In this document: in pieces, positions 1-10,424 of the stretch
Layout: each line of letters opens with the position of its first letter
Position numbering within the stretch: the stretch's first letter is position 1
Origin: Diploptera punctata
Taxonomy: Eukaryota; Arthropoda; Insecta; Blattodea; Blaberidae
Reading direction: 5' to 3'
DNA length: 64,000 bases
NCBI GenBank assembly: GCA_030220185.1
Contig: JASPKZ010003432.1
Location: 310,001 to 374,000 of the forward strand
The notes under the pieces: generated by a model
Database searches by the model: none
What the model was told of the DNA's origin: nothing
What the model saw: only the letters and a program-made list of their open reading frames with translations
Position numbers and translations under genes: made by a program

Positions 1-194
1 GAAATAAGATTGATTAACGAGACAGAGTCATCTGTTGACAAGACGCACACTGGTTCGACTCCTCATGGGATTTATTTACAAGCAATGTTCTCGGGGAATC
101 TCGTTAATCCACCTAATTATGTGAAGCAATTGACTACCTTATGAGAGACATGTCCGATGCGCACTCCAACAACGTGAGGAAACTTGGGAAACTA

Positions 195-320
195 CATAGA
201 TTAGCTATAGCAGCAGGGGGGACGGCATCATACTGGCAGGATGATCGTCCACGTCTGAGACATTTGTATGTAAGCAGCAATCAGCTGGTAGGCCAAGAGT
301 CTTCTAAGGCTGTCACGCAA
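195..320 (+). repeat. 3' fragment of tRNA-derived SINE (family D)
   Basis: This stretch matches the 3' half of the SINE seen in fuller form at 38000-38340. Shared words are 'catactggcaggatgatcg' and 'gtaggccaagagtcttct'. The tRNA-like head is missing. No TSD was found. It is non-coding; the small reading frame over it is chance. Confidence 0.6.
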
Positions 321-562
321 TAGAGTTCTGTAGTTAACAAAATTAGAGTTTCAGACATAGAATCAAGAGTTCTATGGTAGGAATTGCAATTAAAACCCCA
401 AGTTCTTTATTATTTAACTTAGACATAATTTTAACACTTAAAGGATTTTTATTATTACACTGTCTTTTAAGAAATAACATTTGAGAGTTCCTCGCAACAA
501 TCTAGTGTTCAATGCTCCCATCTGAATAAAAATGATTCTAAATAACTCCTTTATCCTGAACA

Positions 563-983
563 TTAACTAACTCACTGGCTCTATTGGACTAGGAGGATCA
601 TGCCTGCGCGGATATAAGCTCTCAATACATCCCTAACCCGAGTTAATATTTTTCAATCGTCCAATCTATTAATCCGCTTCCCATAATTCATTAATGATAT
701 TATTCTCCCATCTCATTCTTGGCCTATCTACTGACTTTCCTACAATGATTTCATGTCCCTGTTTCATTCCCCGTTTGTGCTACATGTCCTGCCAACTTAG
801 TGTACAAGTCTTAACTGTTCTTATAAAATGAGGTTTCCCATTAAAAAAAAAACCTCATTGTTCCGTATTCACTTGTCTGTTCGTCTTTGTTGGTCCAAAA
901 ATTTTCCTAAATACTTTATTCTCAAATACTCGTAATATTTTTTCCTCCCTTAAAGTAAGAGTCCATATTACGCATCCATATAA

Positions 984-1031
<48 letters not shown>

Positions 1032-1115
1032 AGTTTAATACTTTTTGAGAGAAGTTGGGATAACAAGAATCGCTGCATAATAGCACGCATTTCCATAATT
1101 GAGTCTTAGCATTAG
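563..1115 (-). pseudogene. RTE-like LINE 3' fragment, decayed
   Basis: Read on the minus strand this is the 3' end of the RTE-like element whose best copy lies at 19556-20290. Matching blocks are the terminal 'actcactggc', the segment for the C-terminal reverse-transcriptase region ('ttggtccaaaaattttcct') and 'gcataatagcacgcatttcc'. The frame is destroyed by substitutions and small indels. An (AT)n run at 989-1026 replaces about 40 bp of the original. Low copy identity to 19556-20290 suggests an old insertion. Confidence 0.75.
985..1027. repeat. (AT)n microsatellite
   Basis: About 20 uninterrupted AT units inside an old RTE fragment. Confidence 0.95.
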
Positions 1116-1390
1116 CTTATAAATTGTTGCAATTAACCTAAAAAAATAAGAAAAATCTCATTCTCTCTAAGTTAACTTACAAAATTATATCTTTGTTATT
1201 ATATGTGAAGTAATTGCAGTTTATAACCTGCATATTCATAAGAAACATGAATTTGCATCTCAAAAATAGGTCAATCAATAAGTTTCCTACAAATACGGTA
1301 AGAATATAAAATTCACAGTTAATAATTACAAATGTTTGCCTATTACATTTTTAACTGCTAATACTTATTAGAGAATATGAAACTAGACGT

Positions 1391-1470
1391 TACCCTTTAC
1401 TCTAACTCACTGGCACTATCGAACCCATAGGTTCATGGCCGCGCTGACATAAACTCTCCATATATCCCTA
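1391..1470 (-). repeat. RTE-like LINE 3' end, 80 bp
   Basis: Only the last ~80 bp of the RTE family remains ('actcactggcactatcgaac'). It ends abruptly where a SINE begins at 1471, so it is either a very short 5'-truncated copy or a copy cut by the SINE. Confidence 0.75.
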
Positions 1471-1787
1471 TCGTCCACCGCTGTGGTCTCGAGGTAGCGT
1501 GCTGCCTTGTCACGCAGCGGGCCCGGGTTCGATCCCCGGTCGGGGCAGTTTTTCTGGGTGAGGTTTTTATCGGGGTTTTTCCTCACCTGTAAGACAGGAA
1601 AACTTTTAGGCCCAAACGGTCCCCAAAATCATATGGCCATCATCATCATCATCATCATCATCATCCTTATCATCATCATCACCATCATCCTTCACCGGTG
1701 TGCAAAACAACGGGAAGCTACCACACCTACACAATTCCCTAGTAAAGCTGCAAGCATAGCACGCTACCTCGAGACCAAACGGTGGAC
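1471..1787 (+). mobile_element. tRNA-derived SINE (family A) with inverted head at its 3' end
   Basis: The head carries tRNA-like promoter boxes: an A-box-like block around 1480-1500 and a B box 'gggttcgatcc' near 1526. After the head come the family-typical 'tcacctgtaagaca' and an internal (CAT)n run (1638-1685), then the body word 'agctaccacacct'. Instead of the normal tail ('gaaagacctgcc...', GGAT repeats), the copy ends at 1761-1787 with the reverse complement of its own first ~28 bases. Other copies lie at 4591-4880, 10425-10600, 25036-25205, 30553-30885, 53891-54080 and 60195-60524. Transcription would be by RNA polymerase III; mobilisation would need a LINE reverse transcriptase. Confidence 0.85.
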
Positions 1788-1863
1788 CTAAAAATAATAA
1801 TGATATAAATTTATAAATTATTATTCCTTTTACTTATTCAACTAAACGTAAAAACACATTATT

Positions 1864-2070
1864 GTTTATTTAGGCGTAGCCGGGTATTAGCTAGTAGTTA
1901 ATACAACTATAGAGAAAATATTATGATTGAAATGGGATGTTAATCCATGAACTTCAGATTTGTGCGCTGGTACTCTTCCCAGATATTCCCTGGAGAGATA
2001 TGAATTTGTCTCACTATAAAACACCGTTCACCCTTTGTGGAGAAACTATTCACATTACAGTAAGGGCTTC
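1864..2070 (-). repeat. Remnant of the 'CCCGG' dispersed repeat family
   Basis: The minus strand starts with 'gctaatacccggctacgcc', the same opening as the elements at 35928-36470 and 54500-55620. A second matching word, 'caccctttgtgg', lies near 2030. The middle is deleted or diverged. Confidence 0.45.
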
Positions 2071-2330
2071 TTCTACCAAAAAGACATTATGATTGTATTT
2101 TATTTCCATATCTTATCAGTTAAATATAAATCCAATATTGAAATTAAAATACTGAGGCAGCCATCCGCATGCAATAGTTAATACAACTAAAGGGAGAAGT
2201 GTATGCCTAAACCGGGATTTTAACCTAGGATCTCCAATTTTACGTACTGATTATTTCGAAGGTAGAGTGCCCGTGCACAAATCTTGAGATCATGGATTCA
2301 AATCCCAGTTCAAGCATAAATGTTTCTCTT

Positions 2331-3164
2331 AACAGAGTTTTGTTTTCCTTAAAAAATTGTAACGACAGCTTGTATTGTGACATGTTACGAGTAATGATGC
2401 TAGTGAGTTTATCTTGCAAAATAATGAGGTAAATGTAAAGAAGATGAATTCCAACTTTGAGATATAAATCTCTGGTTAGATTTGATAAAGTACTTGGAGT
2501 TAACAAATGACTCTGTTGGTCTCTTTAATACGACACGGTTTGCGTGACTGGTCGCCCTTGGAAAAAATATGAAATTCACGTCTCAAACTTTCAATGCAGC
2601 ACGAAACACAATACATTAGTAATAGTTGGCTATTACGACCCTAAGACCTAGCTGATAGCACTCAATTATTTTCTACTAGTTTTATTTACCGTATCCTTCA
2701 ACTGATTTCAAACAGGCAATTTCAGTAATGCTACCTAAACTTAAATACTCTTGTTCTTTTTTAGAACTGAAACAATTATTCACTTTTATTGGTAAAGGTA
2801 CAATTGATACAACTACGGGCCTAAGCAATATATTACATGTAACAATTGGATGAGAATACTGAATACGGCACTGAATCTATGAATTCTATGGACCATAGAG
2901 AGCGCGAAAGAGAGCGAGAGAGCAAGTTACAGTCGTTTTAAATATATAGAGGGTAATGGTTAGATATTGCTGTTATTAATCTGAAGTCTGCCGTTGTTCT
3001 CCCCTATAGTCTATAGTACAAAAAGAAAGATCCCAATTTTAAAACTGTCGATATAGGGCAAACACGCACATTCTATTGAGTGACACTAAGAAATTAGGGC
3101 TATAAATAAACATCGGTACAACTGAATATATGGTCACTGTTATAAATACCTGTAAAATGAAATC
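2331..3164. other. No recognised feature
   Basis: AT-rich sequence without a credible gene. It includes a short GA-rich run at 2898-2925. A tRNA-like B box ('ggattcaaatcc') lies just before it, near 2294, and may be a very degraded SINE head. Confidence 0.5.
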
Positions 3165-3365
3165 AATACTTAATGACAAATGAGGGAAATTTTGAAGAAG
3201 TTGCTATATTCAAATACCTAGGAACAATAATTACAAACAGGAAAGAGGTGCAGAAAGAAAAACATAGATTCAATTCTAGATATCAATGCTATTACACATT
3301 ACATGGATTCTTGTCATATCCAACTTCTCTCAAAAAACATTAAACTGAAAGTATATAATAATAAC

Positions 3366-3464
<99 letters not shown>

Positions 3465-4068
3465 TTAAACTGGCAGAATTAAGACCATAAAGCGTTCTCT
3501 TCTACTTAACCAGCAAAATATATTAAATACAGAAAATGTTTACACAAAATCATTACACATTTAACTATAAATAGAATTAAACTAATATTATTATGAATCA
3601 AGTCAGTATTGTTAAAAAACTTATTATTTTAGTCATATGGATGGGAAACATGGACTCTTATTTCAGGGAGGAGAAAATATTACGAGTATTTGAAAATAAA
3701 GCTTTTAGGAAAATCTTTAGACCAAACAGAGACGAACAGACATAATGGAGAAATCAACATAACAGTTACATAAATAATCTGTATGGGAAACTAGATGTAA
3801 TAATAAGAATTAAATCTCGTAGACTGAGATAAACGGGCCATGAGTAACGAATGGGGAATGAAAGAGGGGCATGGAAACTCTTAAGAAATCTAGAAGGAAA
3901 GCGCCTGTAAATAGTTCAAGAATGAGGTGGAATAATAACAATATCCAAGATTTGTGGGAGTTAATTATACAGGAGATGTTTGGAAAATATTAGCTCAGGA
4001 TAGGGTTGTAAGGAGAACTTATATACGCGCTCCCATGAACTTCTGGGTTGGATAGTGCGAGTGAGTTA
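3165..4068 (+). pseudogene. RTE-like LINE 3' half, interrupted by another LINE tail
   Basis: The plus strand encodes a decayed C-terminal half of the RTE reverse transcriptase. Coding traces correspond to 'NEGNFEEVA' near 3180, then after an interruption 'ETWTL' near 3645 and 'RRLR.' near 3820. It ends with the family's terminal 'tgcgagtgagtt' near 4060. Stops and frameshifts are frequent. A separate LINE tail with a microsatellite (3357-3600) splits it, replacing the segment that normally links 'LKIYKTIILP' to 'YGCETW'. The order shows that the RTE copy was there first. Confidence 0.8.
3357..3600 (-). mobile_element. 5'-truncated CR1-like LINE 3' tail nested in RTE
   Basis: The segment after the microsatellite ('actggcagaattaagaccat', 'cttaaccagca') is the 3' end of the CR1-like LINE family, on the minus strand. 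The microsatellite next to it is unusual: about 48 bp of (AAT)n at 3366-3412 joined head-on to about 48 bp of (ATT)n at 3413-3462. Confidence 0.8.
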
Positions 4069-4264
4069 AAATCAGTAATAAAATGTGTTCCATAACGGTC
4101 GAGACATAACCTTAGATGCGCACTCGACAAAATTTATCCCCTTGAGTGGAGCACCATCAACAAATGATAAAAAAAAATAATAATTGCAAGAAAAAGTCTG
4201 CACAATTTCTATAAAATGTTTTAGTCCATATTTTACTCCATATTTTAAGAATATTTAGTATATA

Positions 4265-4376
4265 TGAGACATAAGAAAAATAAATGCTTGGACGGGATTT
4301 GAACCCGGACCTCTGGATTGATACTCCAGTGCGCTACCAATTACGCTACCAAGCAAATCTAGTACAAACATTTATT
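4265..4376 (-). tRNA. tRNA-like cloverleaf (4285-4355) between short inverted repeats
   Basis: On the minus strand a 71-nt sequence folds as a tRNA. The acceptor stem has 7 pairs (TGCTTGG with CCAAGCA). The D stem is GCG/CGC. The anticodon stem is CTGGA/TCCAG around the loop GTATCAA, and the T arm is CGGG-TTCAAAT-CCCG. The predicted anticodon is AUC, which would read GAU; eukaryotic tRNA-Asp normally uses GUC, so this may not be a working tRNA. It is flanked by the inverted words 'agaaaaataaatg' and 'catttatttttct', which suggests a small foldback element with a tRNA core. A third fragment of the same border ('aaataaatgcttggacggga') lies at 4567-4587. Confidence 0.55.
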
Positions 4377-4590
4377 TTTCTTTTAGATATATTCTCTATT
4401 ATTACGAGAGGTAGCTCTGTATCTTCTGCCCTCTAGTAGCTACTATAACAAGTAAGCAAATTAAAGAGAATAGTTTTACTTTATAGCAGTGACGCTTCTT
4501 TATTTCGATGTTATAATTAAATTTTTGACAATGGGCAATTGAAGCTAAATATGATATGATAGGAAAAATAAATGCTTGGACGGGAGGCAT

Positions 4591-4880
4591 ATATATCCAT
4601 CCACAGTAATTCTGCCCTAGGGCAGGTCTTTCACTGCTATCATAGGATTTTCAATGCTATGCTTTGCAGCTTTACTAGGGAATTAAAGGTGTGGTAGCTT
4701 CCCGTTGCTTTCCTCACCGATGAAGGGACCGCTGGGCCCTAAGCTTCCTGACATTTGTCTTACAGGTGAGGAAAGACCTCGAAAAAACCTCACCCAGTAG
4801 TCTCTCCCGACCGAGAATCGAACCCGGGTCCGCTGTGTGACAAGGCAGCATGCTACCTAGAGACCACAGCGGTATAGCAT
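4591..4880 (-). mobile_element. tRNA-derived SINE (family A)
   Basis: The minus-strand head lies at about 4790-4875 with a B box ('gggttcgattc'). The body carries 'cacctgtaagac' and 'agctaccacacct', and the 3' part has the full family end ('cctgccctagggcag') followed by a GGAT-type tail near 4600. The tail abuts the duplicated tRNA-like border at 4567-4587. Family promoters are internal Pol III boxes. Confidence 0.85.
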
Positions 4881-4920
4881 TTTTATTAAATATAAATCCT
4901 AGCTCTGATAATGACATACT

Positions 4921-5530
4921 AGATAATATATATAATATAATAATAATATAATAATAATACTTTATTTATTCTGGCAGAGTTAAGGCCATAAGGCCCTCTC
5001 TTCCACTCAACCAGCACAAATACAAATAAATATTCGACAAATATAGATATACACTATACTAATTATAAACAGTTAAAGATACAATAAATGTAGCAATGTA
5101 AATGTCATGTACAAACAACATTTTATAGGGTAATAACAATAATGATAATATAATAATAATAATAATAATAATAATATAAATATGATACATTATACGGTAA
5201 ACACCAATTAATATATATATATCTTACACTGGATAATAATGAAGTCGAGTTTAGAGCAAATATAAATTTAGATTTCTTTTAAAAGATGCCAATGTCCGGC
5301 AGCCCCTTATTTCTTGTGGTAGGGAATTCCAGTTGCGAGAAGTGGAGATGGTATATGACATGGAGTGATGTGATGTCCTATGTTGCGGTATATTAAGTAT
5401 GTTGTGATCTTGTGTTTAAGTTATGGTTTGAGGATAGATACTGGAAACGGGATGATAAATAATTGGGAATCGAGGTATGTAGGATCTTAAATAGATACGA
5501 TAGACAAAAAGGACAAAATAGGTTAGTGCG
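4921..5530 (-). pseudogene. 5'-truncated CR1-like LINE, 3' UTR plus last codons of ORF2
   Basis: The tail has (AAT)n-type repeats, then on the minus strand the family 3' end ('gagttaaggccataaggcc' on +). Further in, around 5260-5350, the minus strand reads as NWNSLPQEIRGCRTLASF, equivalent to the C terminus of the full-length element (TWNSLPPYVRDCQTLPSF). This ties the many short 'gagttaaggccat' repeats to this LINE family. The difference in sequence indicates a sister subfamily. Further minus-strand codons continue to about 5530 with stops. Confidence 0.85.
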
Positions 5531-5834
5531 AGATATTTTCATTAGCTTTTGTAATTAAAGACCCATCTATGTATATATAAAGTGAAAATCAAATGCTATT
5601 TCTTATACGTAGAAAGTGGAACTATTTATGATTCATAAACGAGATAGAATGAATTGCAGTTCATTTAAATAAAGTAATAGTCCAGCTGCTACTACTTGTA
5701 AATTCCAACCGATTTTTTGACACTGATCTTAAAAGGAATGATTGGGATAATTAATTTCAATAAATAAATTAATATGAGTGATTATATATAAGAGTAATTA
5801 AACCTAATGGGTACAACTAGGATACGACACACGC

Positions 5835-5945
5835 CCAGTCCCAAGGTTGAGACTTTAAAAATCCCTTACCCAGCCGTGAATCTAACCCGGGTCGCAAGAG
5901 TGGAAGGTAGGGACTCAACCGACTACGCCACAGCGACGGACGATA
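5835..5945 (-). mobile_element. tRNA-derived SINE (family B), head region
   Basis: The minus strand begins 'gtcgctgtggcgtagtcgg' and continues with 'cgacccgggttagattc' and 'ctgggcgtgtgtcgt'. It is the same family as 24636-24775 on the plus strand. The tRNA-like head has a weakened B box. Confidence 0.75.
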
Positions 5946-6344
5946 TGAGTGATACTGAAAATCGGATAACATTATGAGAGGACCTGTACCACAAGAACTA
6001 CAGAGACAAATACCTTCAAGTTATTGTAGCTGTATTATACAGATGGCAGGTAATGTGTGTTCACTGCAGATGACACCTCTTCATCTTAACAAGTCTACAG
6101 CAATAGTTTCCCAGTTACTTCAGGGCAAATATTTTACCAGACAAACAAGATGCTCATTTCTAGAATACAGTCTCATCTACAACATTATACATACAATTAA
6201 TAACAATATTTACACACGAACACAGTCGCCACTATCAATGCAGTAACTAACAAACTTGTCTTACGATTATCATTAACATATGGGCATTGTTTAGGAAAAG
6301 GAACAACATTCACACACATTCATACTAAACAGGGCGGATATGAT

Positions 6345-6466
6345 ACGGTGATTTTGATGGTCAAATATCGCTAGAGGACTATTGGGGTCAAAGTTTCCCG
6401 AGTTTGCCTTAGGAGAAAACGACGTTACCCCAGACCACAGCGGTGGACTATTTTTTTTCCAGCGCT
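6345..6466 (-). repeat. Degraded SINE family A fragment
   Basis: The right border 'accacagcggtggac' matches the family A head and the body retains 'ggggtcaaagtttcc'. The B box is gone. Confidence 0.4.
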
Positions 6467-6499
6467 GTGATCTCGTCATTGCCTCGAATAAATGAATTA

Positions 6500-6691
6500 G
6501 TGGATGGTGCGTCTCATCTTAAATGTTCGTGTTGTTTCTGAGGGGAACCTGACTTTGAGGTTAACACTCATCCGCATAAACCATCCATGTCCTTGTTCGT
6601 TCACAAAAAAAAGTATCTAAGTTATGAAGAATTAAAATCCTTTCACGGCAGTTCGTGTCACTATAAGGCCTGTGTTGCGTGGGTCATGTAT
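6500..6691. repeat. Dispersed repeat shared with 54190-54345
   Basis: Common words are 'ccatccatgtccttg', 'gtgtcactataaggcc' (here) and 'gtgccattgtaaggcc' (there), in the same order and spacing. There is no coding potential and the class is unknown. At the other site it sits beside a SINE and a GT microsatellite. Confidence 0.55.
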
Positions 6692-7610
6692 GATGTAGAA
6701 GCAATAAGATAAGAACGCGAGAATGTAGTTCCCTTTCTTAAATTCAAAATATGTCCGCTGAATATACTTGTTACGCTACGTGAATGAAAATAATATTGAA
6801 AAATATAAGATATTCTAAAATATACCTAATCAATAATTACAACTTAAAATAGTTTATTACATATGGATGATGCATTTGAGTCACGCTTCAGTCGATTCGA
6901 TGCAACAAAATGGAAGAAAGTATCCAGTCTTCAGTTGCTGTGTCGCCAATTAAATTTTTAAAACACAGATCTGGCAAAACTTTGACTAGTGCTTAAAAAA
7001 AAAGTTATTTTAAACGAATTTCACAAGTTCAGTGAAAAATCTTACCAGCTTTCTTTCAATCTACCCTATTCAACGATCACATGTCTTATATACTTCACAC
7101 GTGCTCCCTGTCAATGTTGCAGTATTATGGTGCAAATGACGGGGAAGGATACAATTGACATTTGTTTATGTTAAGATTACCCAAAGAGCAGATAAAAGAG
7201 CAGATAAGGTATACAGAGGAGGAGAGATTAAATTGACAAGGAAACTGTCAACCAATGCCTGTCGTAACCTACCTTAAAGTTTTGTACCGTAATCACCTTT
7301 TCGGTACGTGACAACTACGTCAACGTATCTTCCCTCTACAGTGATGTTATAGAACAGTACCAAATTCCTGTCTTCGTTGTCCTCTCTCCTATGTCCCCCC
7401 ACCTTCCTTCTTTATGCGCTGCGTGTGACTGCGCATCTTCCCCTCGTTATCGAAAGCCTCAAATAAGCTGTGCAAGTTGGTATCAGGGTCATCATCAACT
7501 TTGGGATCGTCGTGGTCAGGTGGACTGTAGCTCGAGGGAGCTGTTTGGTTTTCTTCAGTCCCATAAGTCAGGATAGGGCAACCAGGACTATGAACCCTAG
7601 CCCTTGGCTG
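6692..7610. other. No recognised feature
   Basis: The left part is AT-rich. The part from about 7390 to 7610 has higher G+C and overlapping short open frames of 60-70 codons, without any motif I recognise. It ends in GT and ATT microsatellites at 7619-7673. Confidence 0.4.
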
Positions 7611-7618
7611 GACTGGAT

Positions 7619-7643
7619 TTGTGTGTGTGTGTGTGTGTATGAA

Positions 7644-7673
<30 letters not shown>
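7619..7673. repeat. (GT)n followed by (ATT)n microsatellite
   Basis: About ten GT units, a short linker, then about ten ATT units. The expected LINE tail sequence is not found beside it. Confidence 0.9.
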
Positions 7674-7674
<1 letters not shown>

Positions 7675-7676
7675 GA

Positions 7677-8084
7677 CTTTTTGAATTATTGATGACCGAG
7701 TTTGTTAATTTATATTATTTCATTCATATATTTTCTTTTAGTGGTCAAGAAGATAAAATTTTGTTGTATTATTTGTATTTCAATTATCTGACTCATGATT
7801 TTATTAAAAGTTACCTTTTTTTAGTTAACGTATGTTTACTAATTGTGTAGCTAGTCATGTTTCGTATTGATGTATATTCTAAAGCTTTCTCAAGCCAAAC
7901 TAATCCCCTTTTTCCTTCTAGCTTCCACGATTATAACACTGTTTAGCATTCAGTACTATATGTTAAGCAATTTAAAAAGGAAAGGTGGATTAATCTTTGC
8001 CTTCTATGGGCCGGGGCAAAGGAATGTCGATATAGTTTCTCAAAACTATCAAACTCAATGTAATAAAATGGCAGGATCGCGAGG
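7677..8084. other. No recognised feature; short open frame
   Basis: A 128-codon plus-strand frame (7867-8253) starts here with a hydrophobic stretch and runs into the TIR element at 8085-8420. I recognise no family, and its second half is transposon sequence, so I do not call it a gene. Confidence 0.4.
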
Positions 8085-8420
8085 TGCAATTTCTCCAGAT
8101 AAGCGTTGTAATGTATCAAGGCTGTGTCAAAAAAAAATGCCGTTTTTAAATTTAAGGGCCAGAAAATCGAAGCCTGAATCTAGGAATGGCAACACGCCAT
8201 ACGTAGCAGATGGATTCTCTGCTTCAGTTGGAGCGGATATGAGTGAGGCGTGACGCGGCGCTGACTGCACGTAGTGAGGATTATCCTACCTAACAATTCG
8301 GGAGTTGTATTACTTCCCTATAGTTTAAATGAGAGGTTGACGCCTTGCAGTTAAAAACGGCAGCTCATTTTTTGGTCACGCCTTTGATACATCATAACGC
8401 TTCTTTCGTAGAAATTTCAA
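8085..8420. mobile_element. Non-autonomous TIR element (MITE-like)
   Basis: Terminal inverted repeats of about 55 bp pair 8091-8147 with 8351-8412. The matching words are 'atgtatcaa' / 'ttgatacat' and 'gccgttttta' / 'taaaaacggc'. The ~200-bp interior is relatively G+C-rich and non-coding. The right terminus and its outer flank (8385-8475) recur as a direct repeat at 8499-8600, so the right end is duplicated in tandem. The class is unknown and no clear TSD was found. Confidence 0.65.
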
Positions 8421-8600
8421 TGTAGTTTTCGAAATGCAATTTTTATAGTTCCCTTTTGAGTAAAGAGACAACAAGAGAAAAGAGAGAGAGAGAGAAAGTT
8501 TTTGGTACATTACAACGCTTCTTTCGTAGAAATTTCAAGGTAGGTTTCGGAATGCAATGTTCCACAGTTCCTTGTGAGCGAAGAGACAAACAGAGAAGAG
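8385..8600 (+). repeat. Imperfect tandem duplication of the TIR element's right end
   Basis: The words 'acgcttctttcgtagaaatt' and 'gagacaa.(c)agag' occur at both about 8395 and about 8512, a period near 115 bp. A GA-rich stretch separates the two copies. Confidence 0.75.
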
Positions 8601-9199
8601 AGAGAATATTTGTGTATTGTCACTTCAAAAATACTCATCTCTTGTTAACCTCCATTCACATTTTAAAATGTACGTACGCTTGTATTAATAATTAAATTCA
8701 TAAAAGAAACAATGTAGCACTTAAGTGCTGACCGTTGAAAAGGTTATCCTGAGTACATCAATAAAAACGCTAAGTACTGTAATGATATAGGCATACTTAA
8801 GTAGTGAGTAATTTCTCATGACAATGTGTATATTTGTTTTGTAACTTAAATCGTCCTAACATTGTACGTTTCTTAACAAGTTTATTTTTAATTATATTAA
8901 TGGAATTAAGTCGATTGGGCGTTGTTGAAAGTAAAATGGAACGAGAATAACGTATAATATGACCTTTATCAACTTCAGTTGCCATAATAACTATAGATGA
9001 TAACATTCCTCAGCTGATTTTCAATTGGGAATTGAAATTAATTATGTAGAGTGAACACTGTGGTATTAGGAAAGATAGCATCTCTTTCAAACATTAGCAT
9101 TATTACTATAGGAATACAATTCATATTACGTTGGTTATACAATGAACAAACTCTATAGTTTATCAGTGCCTCGTGTAAACTAACTAAAAAGAAATAAAA
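8601..9199. other. No recognised feature
   Basis: AT-rich sequence on both strands with only short, featureless open frames. Confidence 0.5.
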
Positions 9200-9860
9200 G
9201 TTCATCACGAAGGAACTATGTAAACGGAGCGAATTCCTCATCAGGTCAAAAGTCATGATTAGGTTTTGCTGGTTTAAGGAATATGTATTTTACCCTATTA
9301 ATTAAATACTAAGCCTATGTTTCGAGAAAACAATGACAGCCACTAGACGATTTTTTAAATTTTGGGCTTCAATTGAATCAGTCATTTCGAGAAGGGATCA
9401 TCTCCAATTTTTCTGAAATTCACTTATTTCATGTTTAGATACCTACTTTCCATCAACTACACTATTCCTTTACCACTCTCTGACATTGTTCAGTACCAAA
9501 TTTCAGACTTAATACTTTATCCTGAACAAGTTGAATCAGTTTTTTTTTCCTCTCCTGTAACATTTGATCAGCTGTAAATGATCTCTTTTCGAAATGACTA
9601 ATTCAATTAAAACTTCACTTCTAAAGGTTGGATTCCGCTGATTTGTTGGGTATAATGTTCTCGTTTTCTATTTCTATAGCATAGGCCTATGCAGAGTTTT
9701 GTTGTGGAAAATCGAAACTGCGATCGCTAGAGAGATTTAAATTGTTCGCTTCGCCTAATAGTCCGATTTTGCTGGTTAACGAAGACGGCCTTACTTTTCT
9801 TAAATTGATTGCTATTAGTCGGATTTGATTCAGCAAAAAATTGTTCTCTAGAGCGTTAAC
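9200..9860. repeat. Dispersed repeat shared with 26690-26890, 27310-27440 and 55620-55800
   Basis: Shared words include 'agcgaattcctca' and 'gaaaacaa.catgacagcc' with the 26.7 kb copy. 'gcgatcgctagag' followed by 'gattt.aaa' is shared with the 55.7 kb copy, and 'gctggttaacgaa' with the 27.4 kb copy. The order is collinear across copies. It is non-coding with no TIR seen, and may be the diverged remains of one element. Confidence 0.55.
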
Positions 9861-9990
9861 ACACACGTAATTCATATATCTAGGCCTACATCATTTTTTC
9901 AATGGTCATTTTCGATGTATATAAGAAAGATCGGTGATTTTTTTAATGATTTTTTAAAAATATTTTCATTACAACAACCACAGTAATTTA

Positions 9991-10200
9991 ATGAACTAAT
10001 GATCTTGGAGATAAAATCGTAAAACATGTAGGAAATGTACCTATTTCACCAATTAAAAAATAAAAGATTCAACATGTTTAAACAGCGAAGCTGTCATTTT
10101 CAAGACTATATATTCAGTCTTGAAAATGACAGCTTCGCTGTTGAAACATGTTGATTCTTAATTTTTAATTGGTGAAATGGGTACATTGACTACATGTTTT
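9991..10200. mobile_element. Foldback element with ~85-bp arms
   Basis: The left arm (about 10021-10108) and right arm (about 10112-10200) are near-perfect inverted copies around a 3-6 nt loop, with the centre at about 10110. Paired words are 'acagcgaagctgtcatttt' / 'aaaatgacagcttcgctgt' and 'tttcaccaattaaaaa'. The 12-bp word 'aaccacagtaat' is present at 9976-9987 and again at 10201-10212. This direct repeat could be a target-site duplication, with 9988-10020 as an unpaired extension. There is no coding sequence. Confidence 0.75.
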
Positions 10201-10424
10201 AACCACAGTAATATTTATTTTTTCAATGCCCCAGGTTGTCATTTAACATTTCTGGTATTCTCTCCCGGCATTTGCGTAACTTTAACCTACTTCTGATGAT
10301 TTAGGGTGTCTGAGAGGCGGGATTGAGCTGCCCCATGAAATGGGTGATGATGTTAACAGCGGTTTGCCTGGAGAATCCTTAAACCTAAACTTAATCTAAA
10401 GCGAATATGAATGATGACGATTAT

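Noticed and set aside
1471..1560. SINE heads with good B boxes as functional tRNA genes
   Set aside because: No complete cloverleaf forms and each is part of a longer repeated unit.
7867..8253. 128-codon frame with a hydrophobic N-terminal stretch
   Set aside because: Its second half is the TIR element at 8085-8420, and I recognise no family.
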